Assembly (NCBI GenBank): GCA_000722615.1
Contig: JOKI01000010.1
Span: 1 to 64,000 of the forward strand
Reading direction: 5' to 3'
DNA length: 64,000 nt
Source: Pseudorhizobium pelagicum
GTDB lineage: Bacteria > Pseudomonadota > Alphaproteobacteria > Rhizobiales > Rhizobiaceae
The notes beneath the pieces are model-generated. The model did not search any database and was not told where the DNA came from. It saw only the letters and a program-made list of their open reading frames with translations. Of this stretch, positions 43,397-52,063 are shown one piece after another. The position numbers were made by a program, and so were the translations under genes. Numbering within the stretch: the first letter of the stretch is position 1; the number at the start of each line of letters is the position of its first letter.

Positions 43397-44359
43397 TCAG
43401 CCCTTGACCGGGGTTTCCGGCACCGGGCTGATCACCGTCTTGTCGCGGAACCAGCCGATCAGATTGTCGACGACCAGATCCGCCATGGCGTTGCGGGTCG
43501 GGATCGAGGCCGAGGCCACATGCGGCAGCAGGCAGGCGTTGGGGAACTCCAGGAGTGCGGCCGGAACATTCGGCTCGTCATAGAACACGTCGAGGCCGGC
43601 CGCCGCGATCGTGCCGTCGCGCAGCGCCGCAGCCAGGGCATCCTCGTCGACACTGGTGCCGCGACCGACGTTGATGAAGACGCCATTGGCGCCGAGCGCG
43701 GCAAAGATCTCCGAGGTGAAGATCTTGTGCGTCGCCGCCGTGCCGGGAACGATGGAAATCAGCGTATCGACGGCTTCCGCCATCTCCTTCAGCGACGAAT
43801 AGTAGGTGTAGGACACGTCGTCGCGACGGCTGCGTGTGTGATAGCCGATCTCCACCTTGAACGGCTCCAGGCGCTTGGCGATCTCGATGCCGATGCGGCC
43901 GAGCCCCAGGATGCCGACCTTGCGGCCCTTCAGAGAGAGCGGCGTCAGCGGGTACGGGCCTTCGCTCTTCCAGCGTCTCTCGCGCAGGTAGATTTCGGCG
44001 CGCGGGAACTGGCGCACCGTGTTGAGCAGCAGCGCGATCGTCGTGTCGGCCACTTCGTCGTTCAGCACGTCCGGCGTGTGGGTGACGATGATGTCGTGCT
44101 CCACGGCCTTCTTCGTGTCGACGCCATCATAGCCGACGCCGAAGTTCGAGACGATCTGCAGGTTGGGCAGGCTTTCCATCCAGCCGTTGTCAAGCGCGCC
44201 GGAGATCGCGACGCCGCGGATGCGCTCACGCACCGCCGGATCGATCTCGGTGACCGGCCCTGCCGGTACCTGCACGACCTCGCAGGCCTGGTTGAGGCGC
44301 TCGAGAACGCGCGGATGGATGCGGCCGGGAACGAGTACGGCAACGGTTTGATCGGACAT
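43397..44359 (-). CDS. D-isomer-specific 2-hydroxyacid dehydrogenase (glyoxylate/hydroxypyruvate reductase-like)
   Basis: A 320-residue NAD(P)-dependent dehydrogenase. The NAD loop is GILGLGRIGIEIAKRL (about 149-164). Catalytic residues Arg233 (NVGRGTSVDE), Glu262 (DVFYDEPNV) and His280 (LLPHVASAS) are present. Likely substrates are glyoxylate or hydroxypyruvate, by family. It lies 20 bp downstream of a LacI-type regulator in the same direction, so the two probably form an operon. Confidence 0.92.
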   Translation of the reverse strand: MSDQTVAVLVPGRIHPRVLERLNQACEVVQVPAGPVTEIDPAVRERIRGVAISGALDNGWMESLPNLQIVSNFGVGYDGVDTKKAVEHDIIVTHTPDVLNDEVADTTIALLLNTVRQFPRAEIYLRERRWKSEGPYPLTPLSLKGRKVGILGLGRIGIEIAKRLEPFKVEIGYHTRSRRDDVSYTYYSSLKEMAEAVDTLISIVPGTAATHKIFTSEIFAALGANGVFINVGRGTSVDEDALAAALRDGTIAAAGLDVFYDEPNVPAALLEFPNACLLPHVASASIPTRNAMADLVVDNLIGWFRDKTVISPVPETPVKG

Positions 44360-44379
44360 GAGTGTCTCCTCGCAGGATG

Positions 44380-45402
44380 TTAGCTTCGGGGCCGGTAGAG
44401 GCCGGTGGACTGCCGGATGCGCATTTCCGGCTTGATGAGATGGATGCCGTCAGGGTCATGGCTCCCGTCGAGCCTGTCGAGCAGCGCCCGCGCCGCCAGG
44501 CGACCGACTTCGCTCTGGCCGTTCCAGACGGTGGTCAGCGCCGGCGTGGCGATCGACGCCTCCTCCAGGTCGTCGTAGCCGGTGACGGCAATGTCGACGC
44601 CCGGAACGAGGCCGGCGCGGCCGATGCCGTTCATCAGGCCGATCGCCACGAGATCGTTCCAGCAGACGGCCGCGGTCGGCTTCTGCGGCAGCGACAGGAA
44701 ATGCACCGCCGCCTCGAAGCCGCCCTGCTTGGAGCGCGGTCCGGGGATGCGCAGGTTCGGGTCGACCTCGATGCCCGCCTTGCGCAGCGCATTGACGTAG
44801 CCCTGATAGCGGTCGCGCCCGGTCGAGGTCTGGTCGGTACCGCCGATCATCGCAATCGTCCGATGCCCGAGCCCGATCAGGTGATTGGTGGCAAGCGAGA
44901 TCCCGTAGCTGTCGTCGCCGCGATAGGTCGGCAGGTTGACGCCTTCCATGGAGCGCGCGACGAGGATCGCCGGCATGCCGTTCGCCTCGGCAAGCTTGAC
45001 GTCTTCCACCGGCGTGCCGATGGCCGGCGACATGATGACGCCGTCGCCGCCGAGCTGCAGCAGCGTCTCGATGAAGGTCCGCTGCTTTTCGACGGAATCA
45101 TAGTGGTTGGAGAGGATGAAGGTCTGACGGCTGCGGTCGAGTTCGCTTTCGATCGCTTTCAGGATTTCGCCGTAGAAGGGGTTCATGATGTCGTGCACGA
45201 CGACCCCTATGATGCCGGAGCGCGAGGTTCTGAGGCTGGCGGCGCGGCGGTTGTAGATATAGCCCAGGGCCCGGGCCTGTTCCTTGATCTTCTCGCGCGT
45301 ATCGGCGGCCACCAGCGGACTGTCGCGCAGCGCCAGCGAGATGGTCGCGGTGGAAAGGCCGAGGCTTTCGGCAATCGTCGACAGCTTGATCTTTTGCGCC
45401 AC
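44380..45402 (-). CDS. LacI family transcriptional regulator
   Basis: A 340-residue regulator. The LacI helix-turn-helix is at residues 5-25 (IKLSTIAESLGLSTATISLAL), with hinge region ALGYIYNRRAASLRTSRS and a periplasmic-binding-protein-like ligand domain. The start is GTG 45402 with GGAGGGG immediately upstream. A palindrome in its own promoter region (45441-45456) may be its operator. The downstream dehydrogenase suggests a sugar-acid or hydroxyacid effector. Confidence 0.92.
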   Translation of the reverse strand: MAQKIKLSTIAESLGLSTATISLALRDSPLVAADTREKIKEQARALGYIYNRRAASLRTSRSGIIGVVVHDIMNPFYGEILKAIESELDRSRQTFILSNHYDSVEKQRTFIETLLQLGGDGVIMSPAIGTPVEDVKLAEANGMPAILVARSMEGVNLPTYRGDDSYGISLATNHLIGLGHRTIAMIGGTDQTSTGRDRYQGYVNALRKAGIEVDPNLRIPGPRSKQGGFEAAVHFLSLPQKPTAAVCWNDLVAIGLMNGIGRAGLVPGVDIAVTGYDDLEEASIATPALTTVWNGQSEVGRLAARALLDRLDGSHDPDGIHLIKPEMRIRQSTGLYRPRS

Positions 45403-45440
45403 GTCCCCTCCGACCAGGCAAGCGCCGACTTTTCGTCGGC

Positions 45441-45456
45441 TTTAAACCCGTTTAAA
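45441..45456. promoter_or_regulatory. Candidate LacI-family operator
   Basis: TTTAAAC-CC-GTTTAAA is a perfect 7-bp inverted repeat 39-54 bp upstream of the LacI gene. A second palindrome, AACCGGTT, lies at 45476-45483. LacI-family sites are usually palindromes centred on CG, so either or both could be the operator. Confidence 0.45.
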
Positions 45457-45501
45457 TTCTTTAAGGGGATTTCGCAACCGGTTCTAAAGATTGCGGCGCA
45501 A

Positions 45502-45996
45502 CTAGTCGTCTGCCGCGGCGCCCTGCAGGTTGGCGTCCATGGCTTTCAGCAGGCGCAGCAGGGACTTGATCTCCTTGTCGGAGAAATCCTGCACGGCCGC
45601 GGCACTGCAGTCGGCAACGCTCCGGCCGATCTGCTCCACCGTCGCCCGCCCCTGTTCGGTCAGGAACACCACCGTCAGCCGTCCGTCTTCACCGTCGTTG
45701 CGGCGTTCCAGGAAGCCCTGTGCCTCCATCCGGCTGATGGTCCGGGTCATGGTCGGCGCCTTGACGCCAAGGCGGCTCGCCAGATCCCCTGCCGTCAGCC
45801 CGTCTTCGCCAGACAGCGCCAGGATCACGCCGTCCTGGCCGGCGTAAAGCCCGCTTTCGGAAAGGCTGCGGCTGAGCGCCGTGCGCATCGCCCGGGCCGC
45901 CTGCGTCACCGCGCTTGCAAGGTCGTTCGTCGAAAGACCGTCGAGGTCCTTCTTCTTGCCCGACTTGCTTTTTTTGCCGTCCTTCTTCTTGCCCAT
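45502..45996 (-). CDS. MarR family transcriptional regulator
   Basis: A 164-residue winged-helix regulator with a Lys-rich N-terminus (GKKKDGKKSKSGKKKD), unusual for the family. The MarR core is clear: LTAGDLASRLGVKAPTMTRTISRMEAQGFLERR, followed by the wing DGRLTVVFLTEQGRA. ATG 45996 has AAGG upstream. It is divergent from the creatininase-family gene and may regulate it. Confidence 0.88.
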   Translation of the reverse strand: MGKKKDGKKSKSGKKKDLDGLSTNDLASAVTQAARAMRTALSRSLSESGLYAGQDGVILALSGEDGLTAGDLASRLGVKAPTMTRTISRMEAQGFLERRNDGEDGRLTVVFLTEQGRATVEQIGRSVADCSAAAVQDFSDKEIKSLLRLLKAMDANLQGAAADD

Positions 45997-46084
45997 GCCG
46001 TCGCCTTCCCGTCTTATATCGGTTCGTGCCCTGGCTGTGTAAAACACCAGACCTATTCATATAGAAGCGAGAAAATAATCACCA

Positions 46085-46876
46085 GTGCCGCATCTTCTTC
46101 CGCATTTCGAAGATAACGATCCGTCACTGCCGCCGTCCGCGCGGGCGGACTGGATCGCCGTGCTGCCGCTTGGCGCACACGAGCAGCACGGCCCGCACCT
46201 GCCCTTCGAAACGGACACGCTGATTGCAGCGGGCATCGTGGAGCGGGTCATCGCCAAACTCCCCGCAGACCTGCCGGCGAGCTTCCTGCCGGTCGAGCCG
46301 GTCGGCTATTCCATCGAACACATGGACGTTGCCGGTACCCGTTCGCTGCGCTTCGACGAGGCCGTGGACCGCTGGCTGGGCATCGCGGAAGGCCTGCACC
46401 GCCAGGGCATCCGCAAGTTCGTGATGCTGAATGCCCATGGCGGCAATGCGCCGCTGATGACGATCGTGACGACCGAGGCGCGGGTCCGCTTCTCCATGCT
46501 GGCGGTGGCGACGAGCTGGACCCGGTTCGGCCTGCCGCCGGGGCTGATCACGCCGGAGGAGAAGGCGATCGACATCCATGGCGGCGACATCGAGACCTCC
46601 GTCATGCTGGCGCTCTGCCCGGAGCGGGTGGACATGGCGAAGGCTGCGGATTTCCCCTCGCGCCAGAGCGACTTCGCCGCCCGCTTCACCCACCTGCGCG
46701 CCTACGGACCGCATGCCTTCGGCTGGAAGATGTCCGATCTCAACAGCCAGGGCGTCGCCGGCAGGGCAGCGGCCGCCACGGCGGAGAAGGGCGAGGCAAT
46801 CCTCGCCCATGCGGTCGGCGGCATCGTGGAACTTCTGCAGGACGTGGCGGCGTTCGATGCGGGGGAGCTGGGGTAG
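46085..46876 (+). CDS. Creatininase family amidohydrolase
   Basis: A 263-residue metal-dependent hydrolase. The family metal and active-site motifs are visible: LPLGAHEQHGPHLPFETD (about 28-45), LNAHGGN (about 116-122) and DIHGGDIETS (about 161-170). The family hydrolyses cyclic or small amides such as creatinine. The start is a GTG (46085) with only a weak purine stretch upstream. The substrate is unknown. Confidence 0.88.
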   Translation: MPHLLPHFEDNDPSLPPSARADWIAVLPLGAHEQHGPHLPFETDTLIAAGIVERVIAKLPADLPASFLPVEPVGYSIEHMDVAGTRSLRFDEAVDRWLGIAEGLHRQGIRKFVMLNAHGGNAPLMTIVTTEARVRFSMLAVATSWTRFGLPPGLITPEEKAIDIHGGDIETSVMLALCPERVDMAKAADFPSRQSDFAARFTHLRAYGPHAFGWKMSDLNSQGVAGRAAAATAEKGEAILAHAVGGIVELLQDVAAFDAGELG

Positions 46877-46940
46877 GATCACTTGTATCCCTGCAGCAAT
46901 TCCCTCATATTCACAGCGATACAGACCGAGGGAGGCAGAC

Positions 46941-47204
46941 ATGAGAATCTCCGTCGCCGAAGCGGAGGGGAAACTTGCAGAGCTGGTAGCCCGCGCGCAA
47001 CGGGGAGAGGATGTCGTGCTGACGCAACACGGCAAGCCTGCTTTGCAACTTGTCTCAGTCGCGCAATCCCCGCTTTCTCCGGAAGAGCGCCTTGAGGTTT
47101 TTGCGAAAATCCGCAAGCGCGCGCGGAAGGACCCCTCTCCATTCGAGGGCGATGCCGCCCGAAGCCAAGATTTTCTCTACGACGAGTTCGGCCTGCCGAA
47201 ATGA
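46941..47204 (+). CDS. Phd/YefM-family antitoxin
   Basis: An 87-residue antitoxin. The N-terminus MRISVAEAEGKLAELVARAQRGEDVVLTQHGKPALQLV is the Phd/YefM DNA-binding fold, and the C-terminal half is charged and probably disordered. GGGAGG lies six bases before ATG 46941. It overlaps the PIN toxin gene by ATGA. Confidence 0.9.
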   Translation: MRISVAEAEGKLAELVARAQRGEDVVLTQHGKPALQLVSVAQSPLSPEERLEVFAKIRKRARKDPSPFEGDAARSQDFLYDEFGLPK

Positions 47205-47605
47205 TGGTTGTGGACACCTCCGCTCTCATCTCGATCCTGAAGCGTGAGGATTTGGCTGACGCCTGTGAGCGCGCGCTGGCGCTGGAGTCGCACGTGATCA
47301 TTTCAGCCGGAACCTTGGTGGAAGCCAGGATCGTCACTTTGCGGGCAGGACGTGGAAGCGATCTTGAGGAGATCATCGCAGCAACTATCAGTGAAGTTAT
47401 CCCCGTCACCCATGAGCGGGCAAGATTCATCTCCGATGTGTATTGGAGCTGGGGCAAGGGCTTCCACCCTGCTTCCCTCAACTTCGGCGACTGCTTCGCC
47501 TATGCCACGGCCAAGGAGTTCGATTGCCCGCTGCTCTACGTCGGCAACGACTTCGCGCAGACCGATGTCCGCGCAGCACTTGCCGGCTCATCCAGCCCGA
47601 TGTGA
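47201..47605 (+). CDS. vapC: VapC-type PIN-domain toxin
   Basis: A 134-residue PIN ribonuclease. Acidic residues Asp5 (VVDTSALI), Glu41 (GTLVEARIV), Asp97 (NFGDCFAYA) and Asp117 (VGNDFAQTD) form the active site. The gene starts ATGATG; either codon could initiate, at 47201 or 47204. It is paired with the Phd-type antitoxin just upstream. Confidence 0.92.
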   Translation: MMVVDTSALISILKREDLADACERALALESHVIISAGTLVEARIVTLRAGRGSDLEEIIAATISEVIPVTHERARFISDVYWSWGKGFHPASLNFGDCFAYATAKEFDCPLLYVGNDFAQTDVRAALAGSSSPM

Positions 47606-47616
47606 TCTTATAACAT
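47605..47616 (+). promoter_or_regulatory. Zur-box-like palindrome
   Basis: ATCTTATAACAT differs by one base from the palindrome ATGTTATAACAT at the core of alphaproteobacterial Zur sites. It lies 92 bp upstream of a His-rich CobW-type GTPase, a common Zur target. The match is from memory of the consensus. Confidence 0.5.
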
Positions 47617-47707
47617 ATAAACCCTTTGAAGTCGTAGGGCGCTGGTCTTATATGGGGCCGACATCTTCCGCGCCCTTTGGCGCCCGCAGCTCCTTCGAGG
47701 TTTTCCC

Positions 47708-48841
47708 ATGGCCGAAAAGACCACCGACACCGCAGCCCTGAAGCCCATTCCCGTCACCGTGCTCACCGGCTACCTCGGTTCCGGCAAGACCACCCTGCTG
47801 AACCGCATCCTCTCCGAGAGCCACGGCAAGAAATACGCCGTCATCGTCAACGAGTTCGGCGAGATCGGCATCGACAACGATTTGATCGTCGAATCCGACG
47901 AAGAGATCTACGAAATGAACAACGGCTGCGTCTGCTGCACCGTGCGCGGCGACCTGATCCGCGTCGTGGAAGGCCTGATGCGCCGGCCCGGCCGCTTCGA
48001 CGGCATCATCGTCGAAACCACCGGCCTTGCCGATCCGGTCCCCGTCGCCCAGACCTTCTTCATGGACGACGACGTGCGTGCCAAGACCGAGCTCGATGCC
48101 GTCGTGGCACTCGTCGATGCCAAGCACCTGCCGCTGCGCCTCAAGGACAGCCGCGAAGCCGAGGACCAGATTGCCTTCGCCGACGTCGTCATCATCAACA
48201 AGACCGATCTCGTGACGCCGCAGGAACTGGCGGTGGTCGAAGAGGTGGTGCGCGCCATCAACCCATCGGCACGCGTCTACAAGACGAGCCGGTCCGGCGT
48301 TGATCTCGCCCGCGTCCTCGACCAGGGCGCCTTCAATCTCGAGCGGGCGCTGGAAAACGATCCGCACTTCCTCGACCATGACCACGGTCACGAGGATCAT
48401 GTCTGCGGTCCGGACTGCGGTCATGACCATGGGCACGACCATCATCACCACGACCACGATCACGATCATCACGGGCATGACCATGGGCACGATCACGGCC
48501 ATGACCATCATCATCATGCGCCCTCCGCCATCCACGATGTCACGGTAAAGTCGATCTCGCTGCGCGGCGGCGAGATGAACCCGGAGCGCTTCTTCCCCTG
48601 GATCCAGAAGATCACCCAGACCGACGGGCCGAACATCCTGCGCCTCAAGGGCATCATCGCCTTCAAGGACGACGCCGAGCGCTACGTCATCCAGGGCGTC
48701 CACATGATCGTCGAGGGCGACCACCAGCGTGCCTGGAAGGACGGCGAGAAGCATGAATCGCGCCTCGTCTTCATCGGCCGCGATCTCGACGTCGAAAAGA
48801 TCGAACGCAGCTTCAAGGCCTGCGAGGCGACGTCCGCCTGA
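47708..48841 (+). CDS. CobW/COG0523-family GTPase, probable zinc metallochaperone
   Basis: A 377-residue G3E GTPase. Walker A is GYLGSGKTT (21-29), the metal-binding CxCC motif is GCVCCTVRGD with Cys74/76/77, and the guanine-specificity motif is NKTD. Residues about 223-270 form a His/Asp-rich run with an interspersed CGPDCGH, a strong metal-binding tract. The CobW C-terminal domain follows (GGEMNPERFFPWIQ). The Zur-like box upstream and the His tract favour zinc delivery during zinc limitation. It overlaps the WD40 gene by TGATG. Confidence 0.92.
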   Translation: MAEKTTDTAALKPIPVTVLTGYLGSGKTTLLNRILSESHGKKYAVIVNEFGEIGIDNDLIVESDEEIYEMNNGCVCCTVRGDLIRVVEGLMRRPGRFDGIIVETTGLADPVPVAQTFFMDDDVRAKTELDAVVALVDAKHLPLRLKDSREAEDQIAFADVVIINKTDLVTPQELAVVEEVVRAINPSARVYKTSRSGVDLARVLDQGAFNLERALENDPHFLDHDHGHEDHVCGPDCGHDHGHDHHHHDHDHDHHGHDHGHDHGHDHHHHAPSAIHDVTVKSISLRGGEMNPERFFPWIQKITQTDGPNILRLKGIIAFKDDAERYVIQGVHMIVEGDHQRAWKDGEKHESRLVFIGRDLDVEKIERSFKACEATSA

Positions 48842-49827
48842 TGCCGACCGTCGCTCCGCTTGATATCGAAGGTCACGTCGTCGCCGCGCATTTCCTCGGC
48901 GACACGCCCTTCTTCGCCACCGCCGCCGGCACCATCCATCGCCTCGACAACGGCGAGAAGGTCACGGAAGCGCACGAGGGTCTGCTGGCCTGCATTCGCG
49001 ATCCCCACAGCGCCACGCTCATCACCGGCGGCGAGGATGGCAAGATTCTGCGGATCGGCCAGGACGGCGGCGTCACCGAACTTGCCCACGTGCCCCGCAA
49101 GTGGATCAGCGTCGTCGCCGGCGGACCGCAAGGCGCCGTCGCCTACGCCCAAGGCCGATCGAGTTTCGTGCGGCTCGCCGACGGCAGCACCAAGGAATTT
49201 GCAGAGCAACGCAGCGTCGAAGGCATCGCCTTTGCGCCGAAGGGCCTGCGGATCGCCGCCGCCCGCTACAACGGCGTCTCACTGCACTGGGTCGGCACCA
49301 ATGCGCCGGCCGCCGATCTGGAGTGGAAGGGCGCCCATACCGGCGTCACCTTCTCGCCGGACGGCCGTTTCCTCGTCACCATGATGCAGGAAAACGCGCT
49401 GCACGGCTGGAAGCTCGACGGCAAGCCGGGCGATGCCCGCCACATGCGCATGACCGGCTATCCCGCCAAGGTCAAATCGCTGTCCTGGTCGGTCAAGGGC
49501 AAATGGCTCGCCTCCTCCGGCGCCCCCGCCGCCATCGTCTGGCCCTTCTCGGCCAAGGACGGCCCGATGGGCAAGGCACCGCTGGAACTCGGCACACGTG
49601 CCGACATCATGGTCACCAGCGTCTCCTTCCATCCGGCGGAGGAAGTCCTGGCGATCGGCTTCATCGACGGCATGATCCTCGGTGTGCGCATTGCCGACGG
49701 CAAGGAGGCGCTGCTGCGCCGCCCCGGCAAGGGCGCCATCACCGGCATGGGCTGGAGCGCGACCGGCAAGCTTCTCGCCTTCGCGTCCGAGGCCGGTGAC
49801 TGCGGCGTGATCGACATCGCGGCCTGA
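48841..49827 (+). CDS. WD40 repeat protein linked to the zinc GTPase
   Basis: A 328-residue beta-propeller protein with repeats such as GVTFSPDGRFLVTMMQENALHGWKL and SLSWSVKGKWLASSGAPAAIVWPF. No signal peptide or enzymatic motif is seen, so it is probably a cytoplasmic scaffold. Its start overlaps the GTPase stop (TGATG). This tight coupling suggests that it works with the GTPase; its exact role is unknown. Confidence 0.85.
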   Translation: MPTVAPLDIEGHVVAAHFLGDTPFFATAAGTIHRLDNGEKVTEAHEGLLACIRDPHSATLITGGEDGKILRIGQDGGVTELAHVPRKWISVVAGGPQGAVAYAQGRSSFVRLADGSTKEFAEQRSVEGIAFAPKGLRIAAARYNGVSLHWVGTNAPAADLEWKGAHTGVTFSPDGRFLVTMMQENALHGWKLDGKPGDARHMRMTGYPAKVKSLSWSVKGKWLASSGAPAAIVWPFSAKDGPMGKAPLELGTRADIMVTSVSFHPAEEVLAIGFIDGMILGVRIADGKEALLRRPGKGAITGMGWSATGKLLAFASEAGDCGVIDIAA

Positions 49828-49851
49828 GCCCGCCGACAACGGAAGCCCGGC

Positions 49852-50532
49852 ATGATCCCCTGGACCCTCATTGATACCGCATCCGTGCCGGGTGGCAGCG
49901 ACGAGCTGAGGCTCAAGCAGCGCGGCACCGAATTCTCGATCATGCTCGGCACCAACGAGCTGATGAACAGTCGGCTCAGCGGTTCGGAAGAGGCGCTCGC
50001 CAGACTGTCCTGCGACAAGATCCGTGACCGCCCGCGCCCGCGCATCCTGATCGGTGGCCTCGGCATGGGCTTCACGCTGCGCGCCGCCCTGGCCGAAGTG
50101 CCGGAGGGCGCAGAGGTCGTCGTGGCCGAACTCGTACCCGCTGTCATCCGCTGGGCCAGAGGGCCGATGGCGGAGGTCTTCCGTGGCTGCCTGGATGATC
50201 CGCGCGTCACGGTCGTGGAGGCCGATGTCGGCCCGCTGATCGCCTCGAAGGCCGATGCCTATGATGCGATCCTGCTCGACGTCGACAACGGCCCGGAGGC
50301 GCTGGCCCGGGACGAGAACGATCGCATCTACGATCTGGGCGGCCTTAACGCCGCCAAACGGGCACTGCGTCCGGGCGGCGTCCTCTCCGTCTGGTCGTCA
50401 GCACCCGACAGCCAGTTTACCCGGCGCCTGAAGACGGCGGGCTTCACGACCGACGAAGTGCCCACGCGCGCCAACGGCAAGCGCGGCGGTGCCCGCCACA
50501 TGATCTGGGTGGCGGTCAAGGACAAGCACTGA
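49852..50532 (+). CDS. Spermidine synthase-like methyltransferase-fold protein
   Basis: A 226-residue protein with the SpeE-like Rossmann fold: ILIGGLGMGFTLRAALAE (about 66-83), VVVAELVPAVIRWA, and DAILLDVDNGPEAL, followed by GGLNAAKRALRPGGVLSVWSS. It is shorter than true spermidine synthases and lacks their N-terminal domain, so it may be a methyltransferase or an orphan. It follows the WD40 gene by 24 bp. Confidence 0.8.
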   Translation: MIPWTLIDTASVPGGSDELRLKQRGTEFSIMLGTNELMNSRLSGSEEALARLSCDKIRDRPRPRILIGGLGMGFTLRAALAEVPEGAEVVVAELVPAVIRWARGPMAEVFRGCLDDPRVTVVEADVGPLIASKADAYDAILLDVDNGPEALARDENDRIYDLGGLNAAKRALRPGGVLSVWSSAPDSQFTRRLKTAGFTTDEVPTRANGKRGGARHMIWVAVKDKH

Positions 50533-50942
50533 TCCAGGCCGACAGGTTTGACATCAAGACAGCACGGAGAACCGCGGCGGATCTCTCCGCCACGGCCTGA
50601 TCCAGCGGGTGGGCAGGCAGTGTTTGCAGTTCGTATGTGAATGTCAGGCGGTCCGCCTGCCCGATCGCTTCCGGCTGTTCCCGAAGTCCGGAGCGGGACG
50701 TGTCAGTTCCCGACAACCGGAGCTTCGGGTGGCGACCGGCCTGACGCCGGTCTGCCACCGTCTGCAACCATCACGGGACGCCGGGCGCTTGCCGGGGGAG
50801 GCAACCGGTTCGCGAACCCGGCCCCTGTCCGATGACGCAGCCATTGTCGCAAGCCCTGATCGGGTGGGGACGAAAGTGGACGCAGAAAAATGGCCGGGCA
50901 TTGAAACGCCTGCGATTTTTCAGAGCCACGCAATATCCTTGC
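50533..50942. other. 410-bp intergenic region with no clear gene
   Basis: Short overlapping ORFs in several frames lack ribosome-binding sites and family motifs. Several small stems are visible, for example GGCGGA/TCCGCC (50576-50591) and CAGGCG/CGCCTG near 50650. The region lies between the convergent SpeE-like and serine hydrolase genes and may hold terminators, a small RNA or decayed coding sequence; nothing can be assigned. Confidence 0.4.
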
Positions 50943-51968
50943 TCACGCCGAGCGGACGGCACCGATAATCTCGGCAAGCAGACCGTGAAGCTCGTCGCGA
51001 TAGCCTGTGCGGGCCGACGGCGAGGTCGCGTCCGAGGTCATCACCACGGTCAGACCGAGCGACGGCACGACGTAGAGCATCTGGCCGCCATAACCCCAGC
51101 CGAAGCGGACGTCCTCGCCGCCGATCCGGCGCAGGAACCAGCCGTAGCCGTAACCGTCGCCGGAAAAGCGGGAATTGGTGCGCGGCGTCCAGGACTGCTC
51201 GATCCACTGCTGCGGGATGACCTGCACGCCGTCGGCGGTCCTGCCGCCGTTCTGGTAGAGCTGGCCGAAGGCCAGCAGCGACGAGGCGGTCATCGCCATC
51301 TGGTTGCCGCCGAGATAGATCCCCTGCGGGTCACGTTCCCAGGAGCCGATCCGGAAGCCCTCGACCGGCTCGAACCAGTCGCGCGACAGCGCCAGTGTCG
51401 ACTTCTCCCCGACGCGGGTGAGGATGGCGGAGAGAAGATGGGTGGAAGCGGTGGAATAGAGCATCTGGCCGCCCGGCTCCCCGTCGAAGGGCTCCGACAG
51501 CGCAAACCGCACCCAGTTGCCGCTCGATACCCAGCGCCCGTAGTTCGGTCCCGCCATGCGGGCGAGACCCGCCTGCATGGAAAGAAGGTTTCCGATGGTG
51601 ATCTCGCTCATCCGCGGGTCCGGATTGCGCGGCAGCTCGCTCTCCAGGAGCGGTGCGATCTTCTGGTCGACGCCCTGTAGCAACCCCTTGTCGATGGCGA
51701 TCCCGACCATGCCCGAGATGATCGATTTCGAGGCCGACTTGATGTTGGTGGAATCGCCGATTCCGCGGCCGTTGAAGGCGCGCTCGGCGAGCATCTCCCC
51801 TTCCCGCGAGACCAGCACGACCTTCAACGCATCGAGGTCACGGACCCCGTCGAGGACGGCATCCAAGGACGCCCCGCGAGGCGGAGCCTGCGGCACATCC
51901 TGAGCCCGCAGATGGCTGGCGGTGAAGAGGAGAGGAAGGGCGGCGAGTGCGGTGCGGCGTGTGATCAT
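50943..51968 (-). CDS. Serine hydrolase of the class C beta-lactamase family, exported
   Basis: A 341-residue protein with an N-terminal signal (MITRRTALAALPLLFTASHLRAQ) containing a twin-arginine-like RR. The SxxK motif is SASK (78-81) and a Tyr motif YST occurs near residue 171. The C-terminal GWGYGGQML takes the place of the KTG box. Family members include esterases, D-aminopeptidases and penicillin-binding-like hydrolases; true beta-lactamase activity is not implied. Confidence 0.88.
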   Translation of the reverse strand: MITRRTALAALPLLFTASHLRAQDVPQAPPRGASLDAVLDGVRDLDALKVVLVSREGEMLAERAFNGRGIGDSTNIKSASKSIISGMVGIAIDKGLLQGVDQKIAPLLESELPRNPDPRMSEITIGNLLSMQAGLARMAGPNYGRWVSSGNWVRFALSEPFDGEPGGQMLYSTASTHLLSAILTRVGEKSTLALSRDWFEPVEGFRIGSWERDPQGIYLGGNQMAMTASSLLAFGQLYQNGGRTADGVQVIPQQWIEQSWTPRTNSRFSGDGYGYGWFLRRIGGEDVRFGWGYGGQMLYVVPSLGLTVVMTSDATSPSARTGYRDELHGLLAEIIGAVRSA

Positions 51969-52063
51969 GAGTACAAGCTAGGGCGCCATCGAGTGCCGAA
52001 CCATGGCAGAAGGCGCGGATTCACGTCAAGGTGATGGCCCGTGAGGTTTGGTCCGAACGGCAA

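Noticed and set aside
48370..48520. Repetitive CATGACCATGGGCAC-like tract as a tandem DNA repeat
   Set aside because: It is explained by the His/Asp-rich metal-binding segment of the CobW-type GTPase.
50609..50968. 119-codon plus-strand ORF in the spacer before the serine hydrolase
   Set aside because: No ribosome-binding site or family motif, and its end overlaps the convergent hydrolase gene.
50943..51968. Serine hydrolase as an antibiotic-resistance beta-lactamase
   Set aside because: It has the SxxK fold but lacks a KTG box and resembles the broad esterase/peptidase branch of the family.
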